A DNA stretch of 45,659 bases. Origin: Nitrospinota bacterium (lineage in GTDB: Bacteria > Nitrospinota_A > UBA7883 > JACRLM01). The notes beneath the pieces are model-generated. The model made no database searches. It was not told the DNA's origin and worked only from the letters and a program-made list of their open reading frames with translations. Of the stretch, positions 32,907 to 41,132 are shown in pieces. The translations under genes were made by a program, and so were the position numbers. Position 1 is the stretch's first letter. Every line of letters begins with the position of its first letter. The DNA is taken from the NCBI GenBank assembly GCA_016235255.1, contig JACRLM010000040.1:1-45659 (forward strand). Reading direction: 5' to 3'.

Positions 32907-35005
32907 GGCTTGTGGTCCAGCGTGATGGTCATCCGGGCGTCGGCCACAACCGGTTCGCTGCCAGCCTCGCCGACGATGAACGGATTTATGTCAAGTTCGG
33001 CGATCTGGGGAAAATCTGTGGCAAGCTGGCTGATCCGTTGCAATCCGTCCGCGATTGCCGCAAGGTCCACCGGCTTTTGCCCCCGCGCCCCTTTCAACAA
33101 AGCGTACGACCGCGTACTCATCAGCATGGCCATCGCCTCGTCGGCGGTGACGGGGGCGATATAGAAGGTCACGTCCTTCATCACCTCCACGAATATTCCG
33201 CCAAGGCCGAACATCAGCATGGGGCCGAACTGCGGATCCCGCGTCATGCCGATTATCACCTCGCGCCCCCTTGTGGACATGCGCTCCACATACACACCTT
33301 CCACCATCGCCTCAGGCATGCGCCTTTTCACACGCACCATCATAAGGTCGAAAGCGTCCCGCACCGAGTCGGCGCTGGCAAGCCCCAGCCGCACCCCGCC
33401 AAACTCCGATTTATGGATGATGTCCGGCGATGCGATCTTCATCGCCACCGGATAGCCAACCCTGTCGGCAACGTCCACAGCCTCGTCCGGTGTGGCGGCC
33501 AAAAAACCTGGCGGAACGTTGAATCCGCATGCGCGCAGTATCTCCTTTGCCTTCACCTCGCCGATCTGAAGCCTTTTGAGCCTTTCGTGATGGCTGATGA
33601 TCCGCTCCACCCGCCTGCGGTTCACGGGAAAGCGGGTGACTATCCTCGGCGGTCTGTGTCGCCACTGGGCGTAATCGTACATCGCCTTTAGCGCGGCCAC
33701 GGCCCGCTCCGGCGAAGGATAGTCCGGCAGGTTTGCGGCGGCCAGTTCGTCCCGGCCCGGCATCACGTCTTCCCCCCCCATGAAGGAGGCGAGGATAGGC
33801 TTTGTCCCCCGTACGCACCGGGCGATGGCCAATGCCGTCTCTTTCGCCTTGGTCATGGCCTGGGGGGTGAGGATAACGATTATCGCGTCCACCGTGTCGT
33901 CGTCCTGGGCGGCGTTTAGCGCCAGGGCATAGCGCTCCGGGTCCGCGTCCCCCAGCACGTCTATGGGGTTGCCGATGCTGGCCGCGGCGGGGAGCTTGCA
34001 ACTTAGCGCCTCGGCGGTGTCTATGGCCAGGGTTGTCACCTTCATCCCCGATTTTTCCACCGCGTCCGCCGCCATGATGCCCGGCCCACCCGCGTTTGTG
34101 ATTATCGCCACCCGGTTCCCCCTTGGGACAGGCTGCATGGCGAACGCCGTGGAAAAATCGAATAGCGATTCGAACGTTTCGGCGCGGATAACACCCGATC
34201 TGCGGAACGCCGCGCCATACGCCATGTCCGCCCCCGCGAGACTCCCCGTGTGGGACGAGGCGGCCTTCACGCCGGCCTTTGTCGTCCCAACCTTGAGGAT
34301 CACCACGGGCTTTATCCCAGCGGCCTCCTCCGCCACTTTTATGAACTCGTCACCGTTGGTGATGTTCTCCAGGTAACCCATTATCACTTTCGTGCCGTCG
34401 TCCTTGGCGAAAGCGCGCAAAAAGTCGCTCTCGTCCAGGTCCGCCTTGTTGCCGATGCTCACCATCTTCGCAAGCCCGATGTGCCGCGCGGCGGCCCAGT
34501 CCAGAATCGCGGTGCAAAGTGCGCCCGACTGGGAGATTACGGATATGGAGCCGGAAGGAGGAGTTTTTTTGGCGAAAGAAGCGTTAAGGTTGTGGTGGGT
34601 GTTGATAAGCCCCAGGCAGTTCGGCCCCATCATGCGCACGTTGGCGGCGGCGCATACGCGGGCCACCTCCTTTTCCATCTCCGCCCCGTCGCGGCCGGTC
34701 TCCTTGAATCCGGCGGTGATCACCACGATGGCCTTCGCGCCGGCCTTTATCAGGCTTTCCACCGCCGCCTTCACGGCCGGTGTCGGCACCGCGACCACCC
34801 CCATCTCCACCGGCTGGCCGTATGTCTTAAGGTCGGGGAAACATTTTACGCCAAGGATTTCACTTGCGGTGGGGTTGATGGGGACGATGGCGCCGGTGAA
34901 CCCGGCCTGTATTATATTGTTTAGCGTCTCATAGCCCACCTTGCCCGGGCTTTTGGAGGCGCCGATCACCGCCACAGACTTTGGATACAAAAGCGCTTCA
35001 AGCAT
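32903..35005 (-). CDS. ADP-forming acetyl/acyl-CoA synthetase
   Basis: A single-chain Acd-type protein (700 residues from ATG 35005). Domains in order: CoA-binding (VAVIGASKSPGKVGY), succinyl-CoA-ligase-like with the phosphohistidine loop SSHTGSLAG, and ATP-grasp (YPVAMKIASPDIIHKSEFGG onward). It interconverts acyl-CoA, ADP and phosphate with acid, CoA and ATP, saving or making ATP. An earlier GTG start at 35017 overlaps the AAGGAG ribosome site, so the ATG is favoured. The CoA-transferase/GNAT fusion follows with a 4-bp overlap. Confidence 0.92.
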   Translation of the reverse strand: MLEALLYPKSVAVIGASKSPGKVGYETLNNIIQAGFTGAIVPINPTASEILGVKCFPDLKTYGQPVEMGVVAVPTPAVKAAVESLIKAGAKAIVVITAGFKETGRDGAEMEKEVARVCAAANVRMMGPNCLGLINTHHNLNASFAKKTPPSGSISVISQSGALCTAILDWAAARHIGLAKMVSIGNKADLDESDFLRAFAKDDGTKVIMGYLENITNGDEFIKVAEEAAGIKPVVILKVGTTKAGVKAASSHTGSLAGADMAYGAAFRRSGVIRAETFESLFDFSTAFAMQPVPRGNRVAIITNAGGPGIMAADAVEKSGMKVTTLAIDTAEALSCKLPAAASIGNPIDVLGDADPERYALALNAAQDDDTVDAIIVILTPQAMTKAKETALAIARCVRGTKPILASFMGGEDVMPGRDELAAANLPDYPSPERAVAALKAMYDYAQWRHRPPRIVTRFPVNRRRVERIISHHERLKRLQIGEVKAKEILRACGFNVPPGFLAATPDEAVDVADRVGYPVAMKIASPDIIHKSEFGGVRLGLASADSVRDAFDLMMVRVKRRMPEAMVEGVYVERMSTRGREVIIGMTRDPQFGPMLMFGLGGIFVEVMKDVTFYIAPVTADEAMAMLMSTRSYALLKGARGQKPVDLAAIADGLQRISQLATDFPQIAELDINPFIVGEAGSEPVVADARMTITLDHKP

Positions 35006-35124
35006 GCCGTCCACCACTCCTTAAAGAAGAGTTTCGTTCCCCCGGCGCTCTTTGGGCTTATGCCTGTTTTTAATATAACCCAATTTGCGGAAAATGGAGG
35101 GGCTAATTTAAATTTGACCGGCCG

Positions 35125-36081
35125 TTAATAAACAAACCACTTGAAAGCAGCCAGTCCGGCCAGCGCAACCACAGTAAAAATAAACGCCGCCATGTACGCA
35201 AGCATCACAGCTTTTTTGATGGTTGCGCCGGACAACTCCATCCCGCCATCGCCTATTAGCGGACTTCCATGGATCGTTCCGTCATAGCTTCGCGGTCCGC
35301 CAAGTGTTACCTCCAGCGCTCCGGCGAAGGCCGCCTCGGTCAATCCGGAATTGGGGCTTGCGTGCTTGCGGCCATCACGGAGCCATATCTTCAATGCGCC
35401 TGATGCGTCCATCTTTAATATTAACGCGGCCAGGAGAACCACCGGCGCCGTGAGCCGGGCGGGGATGTAATTGAGCGTGTCGTCCAGCCTCGCCGCCGCC
35501 CATCCGAAATTTATGTATCGCTGATCTTTGTGGCCGAACATGGAATCGAGCGTGTTGGCCGCCCGGTACGCCATCGCCGCCGCCGGGCCTCCTATCGCGG
35601 CGAAGAATATGGGCGCGGTCACCCCGTCAACAACGCTTTCCGCCACGCTTTCCACGCAGGCGCGGGATATTCCTTCTCCGCCGAGGTCTTCCGTGTCCCG
35701 CCCCACGATCATCCCCACGCGCCGCCGCGCCTCGCCGATATCATTCCCGGCCAGCGCCGCATGCACCGCCATGGCATGACCGGAAAGGTCTTTTAGCGCG
35801 ATGGACTGATAGATGATTATCACCTGTGCGGCAAAGCCGAGATAAATCGAGATTCTGGAAAGCGCCTCCACCGTTGCCCACGCAATCGCTCCGGTGCCTC
35901 CCACAATGATGACGGTGGCGAGGATTCCGGCGATCCGTTCATTGTTTATGGACTTGCGCAGTAACGTTTCGGCCCGAGCCGCCGCCGATCCGATGAGCCG
36001 CACCGGATGCGGAATATTTTCAGGGTCGCCCAGGGCAAGGTCCAGCAATACTGCGCCGATGAGCGCAAGCCCGCCCGTCAC
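35125..36081 (-). CDS. cbiB: Adenosylcobinamide-phosphate synthase
   Basis: A 318-residue membrane enzyme of cobalamin synthesis that joins aminopropanol (phosphate) to adenosylcobyric acid. Family motifs: DLALGDPENIPHPVRLIG near the N-terminus, VGRDTEDL, SVAESVVDGVTAPIFF, FGHKDQRYINFGWAAAR and DGRKHASPNSG. The start is GTG at 36081, overlapping the stop of the preceding gene by 4 bp (GTGA). It is the last gene of the cobalamin operon. Confidence 0.94.
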   Translation of the reverse strand: MTGGLALIGAVLLDLALGDPENIPHPVRLIGSAAARAETLLRKSINNERIAGILATVIIVGGTGAIAWATVEALSRISIYLGFAAQVIIIYQSIALKDLSGHAMAVHAALAGNDIGEARRRVGMIVGRDTEDLGGEGISRACVESVAESVVDGVTAPIFFAAIGGPAAAMAYRAANTLDSMFGHKDQRYINFGWAAARLDDTLNYIPARLTAPVVLLAALILKMDASGALKIWLRDGRKHASPNSGLTEAAFAGALEVTLGGPRSYDGTIHGSPLIGDGGMELSGATIKKAVMLAYMAAFIFTVVALAGLAAFKWFVY

Positions 36082-37148
36082 CTGATCGCATCCTCAAGCG
36101 CCGCCACGAGCTTTGCGTTCTCCTTCTCACCGCGCACCGCCACGCGGAAATAGCGGGAGCCAAGCCCCCGGAAATTATCGCACCGCCGGATGGCCGCCCC
36201 TTTTTTCAACATGCGCGAATAAAGCGCATGGCAATCAAGCCCGTCAACGTTTATCCTGGCCAGGATGAAGTTTGCGGCGGGCGGAAAAACGGTGAACGCG
36301 CCGATTGGGCCGATATTTTTTATAAGCTCGTCCCGCCTTTCACGGACGAATTTTTGCGACGCGGCCACGTAGCCGTCGTCCATTACAGCTCTGGCGGCGG
36401 CGGCCTGGGCAAAGGTGTTCATTGACCATGGCGGAATGTGGTCGCGTATCGCCGAGGCGATCTTTTCATCGGCGACAAGGTATCCCGCGCGCAGGCCGGG
36501 GATGCAGAAAAGTTTTGTAAGCGACACCACCACGATCACGTTGCCCGGCCGGCGTATGGCCAGCGAGTCAAACCCCTCCACGAATCCGCCGAAGGACTCG
36601 TCCACCACAAAAGCCGACGAAGGGGATGAAAGCGCCAGTTCTCTTAATTCGTCCCCGCCCATCACGTGGCCTGTGGGATTGTTCGGCCTGCCGATGAACA
36701 CGATATCGCCATCGCGAATCGTTCTTCGCAACGCATCTGCGTGAATCGCAAAACTGTCCGCTTCGCGGCATTCGACGGTCTCCACCTCCATTCGCGCCAG
36801 CAGGCAGGCCTTTTCGTAATCGGTGTATGAGGGGACCGGTATCACTCCCCTTTTGACCCGCAACGCGGCGGGTATGGCGCGTAAAAGTTCCGTGGCTCCA
36901 TTGCCGGGCACAATATTACTCTCCGGCTCGCCGGTCTTTTGCGACACAGCGCGGACGAATCCGGAAGCGCCCGGGTCTGGATATTTTGTGATGTCGCCGT
37001 AAACGTCGTCGAGCAGCGGTTTTAACCACGACGGCGGCCCAAGCGGATTGAGGTTGGCCGAAAAATCGGTGATTTCGCCCGGCTTAAGGCCGGACTCTTC
37101 CGCGTATCGCCCTGTGTCCCCCCCGTGGTAAAAAAGGCCGCCGTTCAT
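36078..37148 (-). CDS. cobD: Threonine-phosphate decarboxylase
   Basis: A 356-residue PLP enzyme of the HisC-like group, which makes the (R)-1-amino-2-propanol phosphate linker of cobalamin. Visible: FYHGGDTGRYAEESG, DFSANLNPLGPP, the Asn in RPNNPTGHV, the Asp in VVDESFGGFV and the Schiff-base Lys in SLTKLFCIPGLRAGY. The start overlaps the stop of cobS by 4 bp. The long frame extending upstream is an artefact of the cobS gene. HisC itself is an alternative, but the operon decides the call. Confidence 0.92.
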   Translation of the reverse strand: MNGGLFYHGGDTGRYAEESGLKPGEITDFSANLNPLGPPSWLKPLLDDVYGDITKYPDPGASGFVRAVSQKTGEPESNIVPGNGATELLRAIPAALRVKRGVIPVPSYTDYEKACLLARMEVETVECREADSFAIHADALRRTIRDGDIVFIGRPNNPTGHVMGGDELRELALSSPSSAFVVDESFGGFVEGFDSLAIRRPGNVIVVVSLTKLFCIPGLRAGYLVADEKIASAIRDHIPPWSMNTFAQAAAARAVMDDGYVAASQKFVRERRDELIKNIGPIGAFTVFPPAANFILARINVDGLDCHALYSRMLKKGAAIRRCDNFRGLGSRYFRVAVRGEKENAKLVAALEDAIR

Positions 37149-37882
37149 ATCGCCGCCGTCAAAAGCAACAGCGAGACGGTCTCGGTCATTTCGCAAAGGG
37201 CGCCGTATGTGTCCCCCGTCATTCCGCCGATCTTGCGGCGGCAATAAGCGCCGAAAGCGAAGAATGTAAATGTGACGCCGATCACCCAGGCAATCCCGGT
37301 GATCCCGGCCATGACGGCTCCAGCGGCGGCCATTATAGCCCACCACAACACCGAGCCTCGCGTATTGACGCCCGGCGCAAAAACGTTTCCAAGCCCATTG
37401 GCGCCGGACACATATGGATATATGGAAATCGCCGCCAGCATGGCGATGCGGCCCGCGAAAGGAGTCAAAATCAGCGCCGCGCACGTCACGTCCGGCTTAA
37501 GCGAGGCGATGGAGGCCGATTTTAGCGCCACCACGCTTGCCACCGCGAACACCCCCATGGCCCCGGTCCTGCTGTCTTTCATGATCTCAAAAATGCGTTC
37601 CCGGGCGGCGCCGCTCAGGAAGCCGTCCGCCGTGTCCGCAAGGCCGTCCATGTGCAGCCCGCCGGATACCCACGACATGGCGATCGCCGTGATCACCGCC
37701 GCCGGCAGTGGAGCGAAAAGGTGGATGGCGCCGTAGTTGATCCCGATCAACAGGACTCCTATTAAAAGGCCCACGGCGGGGAAATGGATGGCGCACCCGG
37801 CCATATACTTCGTCTCCCCACGAAGGGATTCCGGAACGGGTAACGCCGTCAGAAAGGCCAGCGCGGCCATGAAGCGCTTCAT
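37145..37882 (-). CDS. cobS: Cobalamin-5'-phosphate synthase
   Basis: A 245-residue membrane protein that joins adenosylcobinamide-GDP and alpha-ribazole phosphate. The family site GLHMDGLADTADGFLSG is intact, with several transmembrane helices and LTALPVPESLRG near the start. It overlaps cobT by 4 bp (ATGA) upstream and cobD by 4 bp downstream. ATG 37882 is chosen for those overlaps. Confidence 0.95.
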   Translation of the reverse strand: MKRFMAALAFLTALPVPESLRGETKYMAGCAIHFPAVGLLIGVLLIGINYGAIHLFAPLPAAVITAIAMSWVSGGLHMDGLADTADGFLSGAARERIFEIMKDSRTGAMGVFAVASVVALKSASIASLKPDVTCAALILTPFAGRIAMLAAISIYPYVSGANGLGNVFAPGVNTRGSVLWWAIMAAAGAVMAGITGIAWVIGVTFTFFAFGAYCRRKIGGMTGDTYGALCEMTETVSLLLLTAAI

Positions 37883-38943
37883 TTGTCCGAACGGGAAACA
37901 CCGGCGGACTCGAACGTGGCCACTTCGTTGAGCACCCTGTGGGCCGCTTCCACGATGCACATGGCGATGGCCGCGCCGCTCCCTTCGCCTAGCCGCATGT
38001 TAAGGTCCAGGTGCGCCCGCAAGCCAAGATTGTCGAGCATGACCTTGTGCCCCGGCTCCACGCTAAGGTGCGCCGCGATCATGTAGTCCGCCGCGTCCTT
38101 GCATATCGCCTTGGCCACCAGCGCCGCCGCCGTGGAAATGAATCCGTCCACCACCACCGGCTTGCGAAGCGACGCGGCGCCAAGGATCAGCCCGGCCAGC
38201 CCGCCGATTTCAAATCCGCCAACCTTCGCCAGCACGTCCAGCCCGTCGGCCGGGTTTGGCCTGTTCACCGCCAGCGCTTTTTCCACGACGCCGACTTTGC
38301 GCCTCCGCTGGGCGTCGTCAATGCCGGTCCCGCGCCCGGTGACTTCATCGGGGGATTTGCCGGTGATGGCGGAGACTATGGCCGAGCTTGGGGTGGTGTT
38401 GCCGATCCCCATGTCTCCCGTGCCAAAAACGTCGGTGGAATCCGCCAGGGAAAGCGCTGTCTCTATCCCTGCGGTGACTGCGGCCTGCGCCTCTTCCCGG
38501 CTCATGGCGGGGCCGGAGGCTATGTTGGACGAGCCTTTGCGTATCTTTTTGACGATAAATTTTACCCCGTCGGCCATGGCGGAAAGGTCAGAGTCCACCC
38601 CCATGTCCACCACCACCACCCGCGCTCCGCTCACCCGCGCCAACGCGTTTACCCCAGCGCCCCCCGCGATGAAATTTGCCACCATCTGGGCGGTGACGTC
38701 CTTGGGATACAGGCTCACCCCCTCGGCGGCGACGCCGTGGTCCCCCGCCATCACCACGATTGTTTTCCGGGCCACGTCAAACTTCATGTCCCCGGCCATC
38801 CCGGCGAGTGATTCGGCCAGGTCCATAATCCTGCCCAACGCCCATTGGGGCATGGTAAGGCTCATAAGCCTGGCGCGCGCGTTCTCCCGCGCCTTTGCGC
38901 TTGCCGGTTTGATGGCGGAGACGGTCTTTTCTATCAGGTTCAT
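37879..38943 (-). CDS. cobT: Nicotinate-nucleotide-dimethylbenzimidazole phosphoribosyltransferase
   Basis: A 354-residue soluble enzyme that makes alpha-ribazole phosphate, the lower ligand unit of cobalamin. Motifs: MAGDHGVAAEGVSLYP, FGTGDMGIGNTTPSSA, GFEIGGLAGLILGAA and the catalytic Glu in LGEGSGAAIA. Its start shares one base with the stop of cobU (TGATG). GGAGGA provides the ribosome site. The base used in place of dimethylbenzimidazole could vary. Confidence 0.96.
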   Translation of the reverse strand: MNLIEKTVSAIKPASAKARENARARLMSLTMPQWALGRIMDLAESLAGMAGDMKFDVARKTIVVMAGDHGVAAEGVSLYPKDVTAQMVANFIAGGAGVNALARVSGARVVVVDMGVDSDLSAMADGVKFIVKKIRKGSSNIASGPAMSREEAQAAVTAGIETALSLADSTDVFGTGDMGIGNTTPSSAIVSAITGKSPDEVTGRGTGIDDAQRRRKVGVVEKALAVNRPNPADGLDVLAKVGGFEIGGLAGLILGAASLRKPVVVDGFISTAAALVAKAICKDAADYMIAAHLSVEPGHKVMLDNLGLRAHLDLNMRLGEGSGAAIAMCIVEAAHRVLNEVATFESAGVSRSDK

Positions 38944-39479
38944 CACGATCCTCCATTTTTAAGTGACAGCGGAATGCCGCTTATTAACATATAGACTCCA
39001 TCCGCCATGGCGGCCGTCTGCTGGTTCGCCCTGCCCAGCAGGTCGCGATACGACCGCCCCATGGCGTTGTCCGGCACGATTCCCAATCCCACCTCGTTTG
39101 TGACAAAAATAAAATCGGCGCCCGATGCTTTTGCCTGATTTAAGAATTCGAGGGCCGCCGACGCGATATCGTTTTCCTTCACGCCGTCATGGGCCAGCAT
39201 CATGTTGCTCACCCACAGCGAAAGACAATCCACTATCGCCACGCATCCGGCAGGGACGCTTTCTATGGCTCCGGCAAGGTCGAGCGGCTCCTCGATCACC
39301 GTAAAACCTTTCCCCTCCCGTTTCTTCATATGCAGCGCGATCCGCTCCGCCATCTCCCCGTCGAGAGCCTGCGCCGTGGCGATAAAATAACGCGCCCGGC
39401 CGCTTTTCTCGGCGAGGTTCTGGGCGAATGCGCTTTTGCCGCTGCGGCATCCACCTGTCACCAGAGTCAGCTTTCCCAT
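38943..39479 (-). CDS. cobU: Adenosylcobinamide kinase/guanylyltransferase
   Basis: A 178-residue bifunctional enzyme that phosphorylates adenosylcobinamide and adds GMP. The P-loop VTGGCRSGKS lies at 7-16; FIATAQALDGEMAERI and the His of ALHMKKREG (His that carries GMP) follow, then VDCLSLWVSNM and FVTNEVGLGIVPD. All are intact. It overlaps the phosphatase gene upstream by 13 bp. Confidence 0.95.
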   Translation of the reverse strand: MGKLTLVTGGCRSGKSAFAQNLAEKSGRARYFIATAQALDGEMAERIALHMKKREGKGFTVIEEPLDLAGAIESVPAGCVAIVDCLSLWVSNMMLAHDGVKENDIASAALEFLNQAKASGADFIFVTNEVGLGIVPDNAMGRSYRDLLGRANQQTAAMADGVYMLISGIPLSLKNGGS

Positions 39480-40084
39480 TTTCCATTCCCCACAAGAGCC
39501 GTCAGCACTCCTTTGCCATTGTGCGTTTCCACCACAGCCCGCCCCCCCGGCGGCACATAAAACGCGGAATACTTGCTGTATTCCAGCCCAAGCATGTGGC
39601 ATAGCATGTACCGGATCACCCCGCCGTGGGTGAACACCGCAACGCAACCGCCGTCCGCCCGATTGATAATTTCCGCCGAAGCAGACTCCACCCTGGCGCA
39701 AAAATCGCGCAGCCGCTCGCCGTTGGGAAAAGTAAAGTCCATGCCGCCGGATTTCAGGGAGGAATAGCTTTCCGGGAACATTCTTTCAATTTCATCCGGC
39801 GCGAGGTTTTCCCAATCGCCAAAGTCCGCCTCCGCCAGGCTCTCCATCACCTTCACGGGCAGGCCGGTCAAAGCGGCCGTGGCAAGGGCGGTGCTGTGGG
39901 CGCGTTTTAAGGGGCTTGAGAAAATGGCGGAAGGTTTTTCGGGGATGAGATCTTTGGCCACCGTCTCCGCCTGCCTGATCCCATCGGGATCGAGCGGAAT
40001 GTCCGAAACGCCGCAGAATCTCCCCTCGGCGGCGCATTTGGTGGAGCCGTGGCGGACTAAAATGATCTTGCCGGAACCGGTCAT
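39467..40084 (-). CDS. cobC: Alpha-ribazole phosphatase-like histidine phosphatase
   Basis: A 205-residue phosphoglycerate-mutase-type phosphatase. Catalytic His12 is in LVRHGST, second His in VFTHGGVIRY, and SSPLKRAHSTA supplies the Arg. In the cob operon it should remove phosphate from alpha-ribazole phosphate or cobalamin phosphate. It is the first full gene after the riboswitch. ATG 40084 overlaps the end of the 17-residue leader ORF (ATGA). Confidence 0.88.
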   Translation of the reverse strand: MTGSGKIILVRHGSTKCAAEGRFCGVSDIPLDPDGIRQAETVAKDLIPEKPSAIFSSPLKRAHSTALATAALTGLPVKVMESLAEADFGDWENLAPDEIERMFPESYSSLKSGGMDFTFPNGERLRDFCARVESASAEIINRADGGCVAVFTHGGVIRYMLCHMLGLEYSKYSAFYVPPGGRAVVETHNGKGVLTALVGNGKWES

Positions 40085-40134
40085 GCGGATTTCATCCGGC
40101 CAAACCGGGACGGAATGGAACAAACGCGCGTCAT
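40081..40134 (-). CDS. 17-residue leader ORF coupled to cobC
   Basis: A very short minus-strand frame, MTRVCSIPSRFGRMKSA, starts at ATG 40134, 6 nt after a strong GGAGG (40141-40145). It ends with a TGA (40083-40081) overlapping the cobC ATG in ATGA. No good ribosome site lies right before cobC itself, so translation of the leader probably brings ribosomes to cobC. Its ribosome site is sequestered in a hairpin. It is too short to expect a stable product. Confidence 0.55.
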   Translation of the reverse strand: MTRVCSIPSRFGRMKSA

Positions 40135-40140
40135 AACAAT

Positions 40141-40169
40141 CCTCCATAGACAAATCAAGCCCATGGAGG
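40141..40169 (-). promoter_or_regulatory. Hairpin hiding the leader ribosome site
   Basis: On the minus-strand RNA CCUCCAU (40169-40163) can pair perfectly with AUGGAGG (40147-40141), a 7-bp stem with a 15-nt loop. The second arm contains the GGAGG ribosome site of the leader ORF. It is therefore a natural expression switch for the cobalamin riboswitch upstream, acting on translation rather than by a terminator. No T run follows. Confidence 0.6.
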
Positions 40170-40229
40170 GAGACTGCACCCGGTTTTCTTGGCCACCCTC
40201 GGCAGAAGCGTTCCGGCCCTTTCCCGGGG

Positions 40230-40415
40230 CCCAACTCTTCCTTCCAGCGTGGCAGGTCTTCTGGCTTGTGGATCGTCCTACCAGCTTCGCCTTCCCATCC
40301 CACTTATGGGGAAAGTGGCAAAAATGAAGCTTTCGTACCCACTTACAGCGGCGGGACCGCGGCCGGTTTTCACGGCCTTCCCTTTTCATCCCCCGCGGGG
40401 GAACCTTCGCCGGTG
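40230..40415 (-). ncRNA. Cobalamin riboswitch
   Basis: Read on the minus strand, the region contains the elements of the adenosylcobalamin aptamer in order: a start GGTTCCCCCGCGGGG with GGGAAGGCCGTGAAAACC, the core CCGCGGTCCCGCCGCTGTAA, and, about 80 nt on, the B12 box AAGCCAGAAGACCTGCC (40267-40251). It precedes the cobC-cobU-cobT-cobS-cobD-cbiB operon with a short spacer. It should lower expression of the operon when cobalamin is abundant. Confidence 0.93.
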
Positions 40416-40422
40416 GATGGAG

Positions 40423-40450
40423 TATATATACAACCTGTGGTTGATTTCAA
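40423..40450 (-). promoter_or_regulatory. Likely promoter of the cobalamin operon
   Basis: Minus-strand TTGAAA (40450-40445) and TATATA (40428-40423) are 16 bp apart. Transcription would start a few bases before the riboswitch aptamer. Confidence 0.5.
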
Positions 40451-40535
40451 GATGGAAAGATTTAAAAGAGTGGCGTTAGGCAAAAGGAAAAGGGAAACAG
40501 CCTGCCCTTCGCTTGCTGGCTCCGGGTTTGAATAA

Positions 40536-40790
40536 TTATCTATAAGCGTCTTTACGATGTTTTACGATCATTATCCTGACTATTTTTCGCGGCTCGTCTA
40601 TTTCGTAGATCACGCGGTAATCGCCAATCCTGATGCGTCAATCGTGCGTTGAGTCTGATATTTTCCGGCAGCCTGAAGGGTGGGGGTCTTCGGAAAGCGC
40701 CTTGATGCGTTTAACTATTTTTTTATAATCTGGAGCTGAAAGCCGTCTTAAATCCTTTTCAGCCGACTTTTCAATCCAGATTTCATGCAC
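40536..40790 (-). pseudogene. RelE/ParE-type toxin broken by one stop codon
   Basis: An 84-codon frame (GTG 40790 to TAA 40536) reads as a RelE/ParE toxin: [38 protein letters not shown], and then RIRIGDYRVIYEIDEP with the C-terminal basic tail. Codon 51 is TGA (40640-40638) where family members usually have a Trp before RIRIGDYR. The rest of the frame is intact and reading phase is unchanged, so a single nonsense mutation (TGG to TGA) explains it. The antitoxin gene just upstream overlaps it by 8 bp. Confidence 0.8.
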
Positions 40791-40995
40791 AAGGAGGGCC
40801 TTCCTTCAGAAAATCGTCCAGTTTCCTGAATTTTTGCGGGCGTTTCCTGATTTTTTCCAGCGTCTTTATGTCTTCGCTGTCCTCCAAACGCTCCAGAATT
40901 TCTCGGTACTCGTCTATGTCGATTATCACGGCCGCCGGTTCACCGTTCCGCAAAACCACTTCAGGGGCGATTTTCTTCTTGCGTAACACTTTCAT
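40783..40995 (-). CDS. RelB/Phd-type antitoxin
   Basis: A 70-residue protein with the Phd/YefM-like N-terminus ([27 protein letters not shown]) and a charged C-terminus ([14 protein letters not shown]) that would wrap the toxin. It is followed with an 8-bp overlap by the broken RelE-type toxin. It may still regulate the promoter although its toxin is inactive. Confidence 0.75.
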   Translation of the reverse strand: MKVLRKKKIAPEVVLRNGEPAAVIIDIDEYREILERLEDSEDIKTLEKIRKRPQKFRKLDDFLKEGPPCA

Positions 40996-41132
40996 CCATA
41001 TATCTCCATTGCCTGATCCGGATTATACAATATCGATGCATTCTTGTCCTCCGGGCTCCCGCCCGCCTAAAATTACCGTTGAAGACGGGGCTGATAGGAT
41101 TCATAATGCTCTTTTCTTCAAAGAGGATGTGG

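Noticed and set aside
40638..40640. Selenocysteine or recoded TGA in the RelE-type toxin
   Set aside because: The residue expected is Trp rather than Cys, no SECIS-like hairpin is apparent, and TGA ends several clear genes here; a nonsense mutation is simpler.
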